Assembly: GCA_947175585.1 (NCBI GenBank)
Contig: CAMWNL010000038.1
Coordinates: forward strand, 1-9,320
Reading direction: 5' to 3'
DNA length: 9,320 bases
Origin: an uncultured Bacteroidales bacterium
Lineage (GTDB): Bacteria; Bacteroidota; Bacteroidia; Bacteroidales; Muribaculaceae
A program made the position numbers and the translations under genes. Below, piece by piece: positions 5,473 to 9,320 of the stretch; the stretch's first letter is position 1; the number at the start of each line of letters is the position of its first letter. Under the pieces are notes generated by a model. That model was not told the DNA's origin, did no database searches, and was given only the letters and a program-made list of their open reading frames with translations.

Positions 5473-6744
5473 TTAGTCGATGATGTCGAAACCGGTGTAT
5501 TTGCGGAGACATTCGGGGACGACGATGCCCTCAGGAGTCTGGTTGTTTTCGAGGAGTGCGGCCACGATGCGCGGCAGGGCGAGGGCTGAGCCGTTGAGAG
5601 TGTGGCAGAGGCGGGTTTTCTTGTCCTCGGCGCGGTAGCGGCATTTGAGGCGGTTGGCCTGATAGGTCTCGAAGTTGGAGACAGACGAAACTTCGAGCCA
5701 GCGCTTCTGAGCGGCAGAGTATACCTCGAAGTCAAATGTGATGGCTGACGTGAAGCTCATGTCACCGCCGCAGAGACGGAGGATGTGCCAGGGGAGACCG
5801 AGTTTTTCGAGGAGACCCTGAACGTGGTCTTTCATCTCTTCGAGAGCGGCGTATGAGTTTTCGGGTTTCTCGATGCGCACGATTTCTACCTTGTCAAACT
5901 GATGGAGTCGGTTAAGGCCGCGCACGTCTTTGCCATAGCTGCCGGCTTCGCGACGGAAGCATGCGGAGTAAGCGCAGTTTTTCACCGGGAGCTGATCGTC
6001 AGAGAGGATTACGTCGCGATAGAGGTTGGTGACGGGCACCTCGGCGGTCGGGATGAGGTAGAGGTTGTCGAGGGTTACATGATACATCTGACCCTCTTTG
6101 TCGGGGAGCTGTCCTGTGCCGTAGCCCGACGCTTCGTTGACAACGTAGGGCGGCTGAATCTCGACATAGCCGGCTTTTGACGCTTCGTCGAGGAAGAACT
6201 GGATGAGGGCGCGCTGGAGCTTGGCTCCTTTGCCGATATATACGGGAAATCCGGCTCCGGTGATTTTCACACCGAGGTCGAAGTCGATGAGGTTGTATTT
6301 CTTTGCGAGATCCCAGTGGGGCAGGGCGTCTTCGGGGAGGTCGGGCATCGGGCCGCCTGTCTTCTCAACGACGTTGTCTTCGGCTGTGCGTCCTTCGGGC
6401 ACCATGGCGCAGGGCACGTTGGGCACGGAGAGAAGTATTTCGGTGATGGAGTTTTCGGTGGCGGCGAGTTCGTCGGCGATTGCTTTCTGGCTCTCTTTGA
6501 GAGTGGCAACGGTTTCTTTAGCCTTGTCGGCCTCGTCTTTGTTGCCGGCTTTCATGAGTGCGCCGATCGAAGCTGCGAGCTTCTTGAGTTCTGCGGCTGC
6601 GTTGTCATTTTTAAGCTGAAGTTGACGGCGGTTTTCGTCGAGAGTGATGATGCGGTCGATAGCTTCCTTGCCGTCAAAGCCTTTGACGGCGAGACGCGCT
6701 ACTATCTGCTCGGGATTTTCTTTGATTTGCTGTAGGGTAAGCAT
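5473..6744 (-). CDS. serS: Seryl-tRNA synthetase
   Basis: A complete 423-aa cytosolic class II aminoacyl-tRNA synthetase that charges tRNA-Ser (and tRNA-Sec where present) with serine. Residues 1-110 form the N-terminal helical arm; about 35-100 is a charged antiparallel coiled coil that grips the long variable arm of tRNA-Ser. Motif 1 is around RALIQFFLDEASKAGYVEI (178-196), the serine-binding TAEVP loop is at 233-237, motif 2 is FRREAGSYGKDVRGLNRLHQF (263-283), and motif 3 is NGSALALPRIVAALLENNQ (384-402). Length is standard for the bacterial enzyme and no key residue is missing. It starts at ATG 6744, 13 bases after the yqeY stop, so it is probably the second gene of a yqeY-serS operon. 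It is GC-rich (one sampled 60-base line is 65 percent), unlike the SatD cassette next door. Confidence 0.98.
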   Translation of the reverse strand: MLTLQQIKENPEQIVARLAVKGFDGKEAIDRIITLDENRRQLQLKNDNAAAELKKLAASIGALMKAGNKDEADKAKETVATLKESQKAIADELAATENSITEILLSVPNVPCAMVPEGRTAEDNVVEKTGGPMPDLPEDALPHWDLAKKYNLIDFDLGVKITGAGFPVYIGKGAKLQRALIQFFLDEASKAGYVEIQPPYVVNEASGYGTGQLPDKEGQMYHVTLDNLYLIPTAEVPVTNLYRDVILSDDQLPVKNCAYSACFRREAGSYGKDVRGLNRLHQFDKVEIVRIEKPENSYAALEEMKDHVQGLLEKLGLPWHILRLCGGDMSFTSAITFDFEVYSAAQKRWLEVSSVSNFETYQANRLKCRYRAEDKKTRLCHTLNGSALALPRIVAALLENNQTPEGIVVPECLRKYTGFDIID

Positions 6745-6757
6745 ATTTCGTAGTGAA

Positions 6758-7210
6758 TTATTTGTTCAAGAGTTCTTTGACCTTGGCTGAGATAGCGCGG
6801 CCGTCGGCACGTCCGGCGAGAGCCTTGGTGGCTGTGCCCATCACTTTGCCCATGTCCTGTGGACCGTTGGCACCGACCTGAGCTATAATCTTGGTGAGTT
6901 CGGCGGTCAACTCCTCTTCTGTGAGGGCTTTGGGCAGGTATTCTTCGATGACGGCCATCTCGGCGAGCTCTGTCTCAGCGAGCTCGGGGCGGTTTTGTTC
7001 CTGATATATCTTGGCGCTTTCGCGACGCTGCTTGGCCATCTTGACGAGAATTTTTGTTGCGGTCTCGTCTGAGAGCTGACCGTCTGCTCCGGGAGCTGAC
7101 TTAGCCTCTAAAAACTCTTTCTTTATGCCGCGGAGCGCCTGAAGGCGCACTTTGTCCTGGGCGAGCATAGCGCTCTTAATGGCGGCATTGACAGTTTCAA
7201 ACAGATCCAT
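6758..7210 (-). CDS. yqeY: GatB/YqeY domain-containing protein
   Basis: A 150-aa cytosolic, largely helical protein of the YqeY family, related to the tRNA-binding tail of GatB (the Asp/Glu-tRNA amidotransferase subunit). It shows the typical LFETVNAAIKSAMLAQDK start (3-20), LRGIKKEF (26-33), QRRES (61-65), EEYLPK (89-94) and the C-terminal GKVMG...AGRADGR block (121-138). The precise function of stand-alone YqeY is unknown; a tRNA-linked role is inferred from homology and fits its place directly before serS with a 13-base gap. Length is normal. The start is supported by a consensus -7 promoter element 36 bases upstream. It is the first gene of the leftward pair. Confidence 0.95.
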   Translation of the reverse strand: MDLFETVNAAIKSAMLAQDKVRLQALRGIKKEFLEAKSAPGADGQLSDETATKILVKMAKQRRESAKIYQEQNRPELAETELAEMAVIEEYLPKALTEEELTAELTKIIAQVGANGPQDMGKVMGTATKALAGRADGRAISAKVKELLNK

Positions 7211-7246
7211 ATCTTAATGTTTGAGAGATTAATTTACAATAACATG

Positions 7247-7254
7247 CAAAGGTA
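7247..7254 (-). promoter_or_regulatory. -7 promoter element for yqeY-serS
   Basis: On the minus strand, TACCTTTG matches TAnnTTTG exactly and is followed by GC, as is common in Bacteroidetes promoters. It lies 36 bases before the yqeY ATG, which predicts a leader of about 30 nt. No clear TTTG is seen 19-21 bp upstream; that region holds the TGAAAAATGA repeats. Confidence 0.6.
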
Positions 7255-7263
7255 CAAAAAGAA

Positions 7264-7291
7264 TGAAAAATGAGGAGTGAAAAATGAAGAA
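7264..7291. repeat. Two tandem copies of a 14-bp AT-rich unit
   Basis: TGAAAAATGA occurs at 7264-7273 and again at 7278-7287, within two 14-bp units (TGAAAAATGAGGAG, TGAAAAATGAAGAA). They sit just upstream of the yqeY -7 element, where the -33 contact would be. Low-complexity repeats of this type are frequent between Bacteroidales genes, and I assign no function. Confidence 0.45.
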
Positions 7292-7325
7292 TTTTTTGAC
7301 CAGAGGGCGATGGTATTTATTTTTT

Positions 7326-7402
7326 GACATAAAGACATAAAGGCATAAGGAGACAGACTTAAAAATTATCTGTTTGTCTTTTTGTTTTTATGTCTTTTTG
7401 TC
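7326..7402. repeat. Long imperfect inverted repeat (hairpin-forming)
   Basis: The 16 bases 7326-7341 (GACATAAAGACATAAA) match the inverse of 7387-7402 at 15 of 16 positions. The inner flanks also pair partly: CAGA (7354-7357) with TCTG (7369-7372). Each outer arm contains a short internal repeat (GACATAAA twice on the left). The structure is AT-rich and lies in the noncoding stretch between yqeY and the DASS transporter gene. It could be a decayed mobile repeat or a transcript-end structure; I cannot tell which. Confidence 0.5.
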
Positions 7403-7414
7403 TGATAATGAGGA

Positions 7415-7434
7415 GGACGCACCAGGGTACGTCC
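7415..7434. repeat. REP-like palindrome 1
   Basis: GGACGCACCAGGGTACGTCC folds as GGACG/CGTCC, one C-A mismatch, then ACC/GGT around a two-base centre. It is the first of three GC-rich palindromes within about 100 bases of otherwise AT-rich noncoding DNA. The shape and clustering resemble dispersed extragenic palindromes; whether it recurs in the genome cannot be seen here. Confidence 0.45.
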
Positions 7435-7443
7435 CTACTTTTG

Positions 7444-7463
7444 GGTCGTAGCGAGCTACGACC
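7444..7463. repeat. REP-like palindrome 2
   Basis: GGTCGTAGC (7444-7452) and GCTACGACC (7455-7463) are perfect inverses around a two-base centre, GA. It lies 9 bases after the first palindrome and 18 bases before the third. No open reading frame or promoter consensus is associated with it. Confidence 0.5.
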
Positions 7464-7481
7464 GTACATGGGGGAGAATGG

Positions 7482-7514
7482 AAGAAGGGCGCATCTTCAC
7501 GATGCACCCTTCTT
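7482..7514. repeat. REP-like palindrome 3
   Basis: AAGAAGGG (7482-7489) pairs with CCCTTCTT (7507-7514), then there is a C-A mismatch, then GCATC (7491-7495) pairs with GATGC (7501-7505) around the loop TTCAC. The C-A mismatch between outer and inner stems is the same as in the palindrome at 7415-7434, which suggests a common type. It could also act as a terminator, but its distance from the transporter stop (about 150 bases) and the better hairpin at 7570 argue against that. Confidence 0.5.
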
Positions 7515-7569
7515 ACGGACTCAACCTATTTTAACGTATGAGGTACGAGGGCAGAAGGATTTATAGAGA

Positions 7570-7602
7570 ATCGGGCTTGCGTTATCTCGACGCAAGCCCG
7601 AT
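7570..7602 (-). terminator. Terminator hairpin after the DASS transporter gene
   Basis: ATCGGGCTTGCGT (7570-7582) and ACGCAAGCCCGAT (7590-7602) form a perfect 13-bp stem with a 7-nt loop, 58 bases beyond the transporter stop codon. On the minus strand it is followed by the T-rich TCTCTATAA. A second, looser inverted pair, GACCGAT (7606-7612) and ATCGGTC (7636-7642), lies between it and the stop codon. Confidence 0.7.
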
Positions 7603-7660
7603 AGTGACCGATTTGATGAAAAGAGTTTAAATGATATCGGTCGGCAGAAAAAAAGATTCC

Positions 7661-9166
7661 TTAAAGAAGTACTATACGCCCAAAAGTCATAAGTACAAAA
7701 TATCCTAGAATAAGTCCGATTATTCCCATAATCAAGCCTGTGGTAACCATGTCCTTTTGCTTGATAAATCCGGTTGCATCGGCAAGAGCATTAGGGGGCG
7801 TTGAAATCGGTAGAATCATGGCAACCGATGAACTGATTGCAACCCCGATGAGCAAAGTACCTACACCGCCCAGTCCGGCAAGCTGTTGACTCATGCTTCC
7901 CCCGGCTATAGCAAGAATCGGGACAAATAATGCTGCAGTCGCTGTGTGGGAGATAAAATTTGCCATTAGATAACAAAGCACTCCGGAGCCAATGACGACC
8001 ACAAACGGTGACCAAGTACCAAACGGAATGGATGTTATCAGGTGCTGTGCCAGTCCCGATTCCTGAAGAGCTACACCAAGTGCAAATCCTCCGGCGACCA
8101 TCCAAAGTATGCTCCAACTTAATTCCTCAAGATCGCGCTTTGTTATTATGCCGGTCACGCATAGCACCGCTACGGGAAGCATCGCCACTACATTGGCATT
8201 TACACCTGTCACCATATCGCACATCCACAAAAGTACAGTAACAGCAAATGTGATATAGACAACCTTATCTTTCCAACTTCCTTTATGGTCGCTTTCGATT
8301 TTAAGATGTATTTCTTTTTGTTTAAAAGGAAACATAGTCTTAAGGATAAACCATGCGATAAATAGGAGCGCCACCGCAAGCGGTAACATGACGAGCATCC
8401 ATTGACCGAAACCTATGCCGAGATTCATTCCGTCAGGGTCGTTAAGATATTTCAATGCTATGGCATTAGGAGGTGTTCCTATAGGCGTGCCGATACCTCC
8501 GATATTCGCCCCGATTGGAATTGCCAGAGCAAGTCCTATTTTACCTTTACCGTCTGCCGGCAAAGCCTTGAGTACGGGAGCAAGAAAAGTAAGCATCATT
8601 GCAGCGGTAGCAGTGTTGCTTATGAACATTGAGAAAACCCCTGTAACCAAAAGAAATCCAAGCATCACGTTTTCCGATTTCGTTCCGAACGGTGTCAGCA
8701 ATGCCTTCGCAAGTTTCACATCAAGACCGCTTTTTGAAGCGGCTATGGCTATAATGAATCCACCGATAAACAACATTATTATCGGGTCAGCAAAACAATG
8801 AAGTATAGCCTTGTAGCTCACAAGTTTACCAAGATTTTCACTTTCACGCATAAACCATAACGAACTGTCTGAAGCGCAGAAAAGAAGTAGGACAACAACA
8901 ACTAACGAAGTAGTCCATGCCGGCACGGCATCGAATAGCCACATGAGGGCGGCAAATACAAAAACTGCTATTATCCGCTGTTCAACGACAGTTAAACCCG
9001 TTATATTGAAAAAAGATGTCGGCACGACCCAGCAGAAAAGTGTAGCAGCAATCGCTAATGTAAGCTTGATTATTTTAATCTGAAGCGGGTTGTTGTTTTG
9101 CCTGTGTTCCTTTTTCCAATGATGATACTCATCTACCAGTTGGAATCCATGAAAATTTTTAAACAT
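7661..9166 (-). CDS. DASS (SLC13) family anion/dicarboxylate:sodium symporter
   Basis: A 501-aa inner-membrane transporter of the divalent anion:Na+ symporter family (VcINDY/SdcS/SLC13), expected to import C4-dicarboxylates such as succinate, malate or fumarate; sulfate is less likely. It has about 11 hydrophobic helices and the two inverted-repeat signatures. The first half has SNTATAAMM (183-191) and GTPIGTPPNAIA (226-237). The second has SHTATAALF (406-414) and STPPNALA (455-462). The second substrate/Na+ motif reads SHT instead of the usual SNT (H407). I chose ATG 9166 because AAAGGAGG stands 6 bases before it; a TTG at 9184 lies upstream of that site. The start overlaps the end of another leftward coding region, so the gene is probably distal in an operon. 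It is AT-richer than serS. Confidence 0.92.
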   Translation of the reverse strand: MFKNFHGFQLVDEYHHWKKEHRQNNNPLQIKIIKLTLAIAATLFCWVVPTSFFNITGLTVVEQRIIAVFVFAALMWLFDAVPAWTTSLVVVVLLLFCASDSSLWFMRESENLGKLVSYKAILHCFADPIIMLFIGGFIIAIAASKSGLDVKLAKALLTPFGTKSENVMLGFLLVTGVFSMFISNTATAAMMLTFLAPVLKALPADGKGKIGLALAIPIGANIGGIGTPIGTPPNAIALKYLNDPDGMNLGIGFGQWMLVMLPLAVALLFIAWFILKTMFPFKQKEIHLKIESDHKGSWKDKVVYITFAVTVLLWMCDMVTGVNANVVAMLPVAVLCVTGIITKRDLEELSWSILWMVAGGFALGVALQESGLAQHLITSIPFGTWSPFVVVIGSGVLCYLMANFISHTATAALFVPILAIAGGSMSQQLAGLGGVGTLLIGVAISSSVAMILPISTPPNALADATGFIKQKDMVTTGLIMGIIGLILGYFVLMTFGRIVLL

Positions 9167-9320
9167 AACTTTCCTCCTTTGCAATATGATTATTGATCAA
9201 TTTCTTTAAGGATTTGATTTTAGACCATTGGTCATTGTACTGTAGACCGCGTAGCGCATAGCTCGACAGGTTGAATCCGGTTTTAGGACTGATAGCCCAA
9301 AAAACGGGATTGACATACCT
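9159..9320 (-). CDS. C-terminal end of an unidentified protein (5' part outside window)
   Basis: From the right edge leftward an open frame of 53 residues ends at TAA (9161-9159). It begins RYVNPVFWAISPKTGFNLSS, continues YALRGLQYNDQWSKIKSLKK and ends LINNHIAKEESYV. The composition is protein-like, with a charged helical tail, and the stop overlaps the transporter start by 8 bases, as in coupled operon genes. I do not recognise the family. Given the neighbour, an enzyme using or making a dicarboxylate would be natural, but nothing in these residues proves it. The competing frame stops after fewer than 40 codons, before the transporter's ribosome binding site. Confidence 0.5.
   Translation of the reverse strand, partial: RYVNPVFWAISPKTGFNLSSYALRGLQYNDQWSKIKSLKKLINNHIAKEESYV
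9173..9180 (-). promoter_or_regulatory. Strong Shine-Dalgarno sequence for the DASS gene
   Basis: The minus strand reads AAAGGAGG, six bases, then ATG (9166). This is a near-perfect anti-16S match with good spacing, unusual in Bacteroidetes, where most starts lack one. It lies within the last codons (AKEESYV) of the overlapping upstream frame, so part of the match may come from Lys-Glu-Glu codons. Confidence 0.55.

Larger units (their letters stand above)
7211..7660. other. 450-bp noncoding, palindrome-rich intergenic region
   Basis: This stretch separates the transporter gene from yqeY, both leftward. From the yqeY side it holds the yqeY promoter, the 14-bp tandem repeat, the long AT-rich hairpin, three GC-rich palindromes and the terminator hairpin. 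I find no convincing coding frame and no tRNA-like fold. A small RNA cannot be excluded by eye. Confidence 0.7.

Noticed and set aside
6203..6735. Plus-strand open frames of 138 and 139 codons opposite serS
   Set aside because: They are GC-rich antisense shadows of the conserved serS coding sequence; the codon pattern follows serS.
7404..7560. Possible small protein or tRNA gene in the palindrome cluster
   Set aside because: No frame of useful length with a start, and no cloverleaf with a TTCRA-type T arm could be drawn.
7791..8117. Minus-strand frame of 108 codons inside the transporter gene
   Set aside because: A same-strand frame-shifted shadow of the DASS gene, which is intact in its own frame; the translation shows no family features.
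9167..9184. TTG start at 9184 for the DASS transporter
   Set aside because: The strong ribosome binding site at 9173-9180 lies downstream of it and is correctly placed for the ATG at 9166.

Overview
The window looks like a chromosomal segment from a gut-type Bacteroidales bacterium, perhaps Muribaculaceae or a relative. The reasons are the secreted beta-sandwich protein with a C-terminal NLQGQRV-type (T9SS-like) tail, Bacteroidetes promoter elements (TAnnTTTG, twice with a TTG/TTTG about 20 bp upstream), the general lack of Shine-Dalgarno sequences, and the family mix. The genus is inference from gene content, not from a marker gene.

Layout, left to right. (1) The 3' end of an MgtE-type magnesium transporter. 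(2) A monocistronic secreted protein of 667 aa with jelly-roll-like and fibronectin III-like modules. It is preceded by a TAnnTTTG element and a striking palindrome, and it shares a long bidirectional terminator hairpin with the next gene. (3) A leftward single-pass membrane protein of unknown function, whose consensus promoter predicts transcription starting at or within a few bases of its ATG. (4) A divergent comF-type phosphoribosyltransferase. (5) A two-gene rightward operon of a SatD-family protein and a DUF3307 membrane protein, overlapping by ATGA. In front of it are two near-identical 20-bp palindromes, one lying on the -33 promoter element. (6) A bidirectional terminator, then a leftward yqeY-serS operon. 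(7) About 450 bp of noncoding DNA packed with palindromes, REP-like in appearance. (8) A leftward DASS/SLC13 dicarboxylate-type transporter whose start overlaps the end of another leftward coding region running off the right edge.

Housekeeping parts are serS, yqeY, comF and mgtE. The most interesting part is the SatD-DUF3307 cassette. SatD here reads as a class III nucleotidyl-cyclase-like domain that keeps the two metal-site aspartates, joined to a C-terminal helix-turn-helix. It lies just behind a double operator and is translationally coupled to a polytopic membrane protein carrying conserved His/Asp residues. This suggests a self-regulated, nucleotide-responsive membrane module. The cassette is also visibly more AT-rich than serS-yqeY.

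I see no tRNA, rRNA, CRISPR array or insertion sequence. No complete coding sequence is frameshifted. The first and last coding regions are cut by the window edges.
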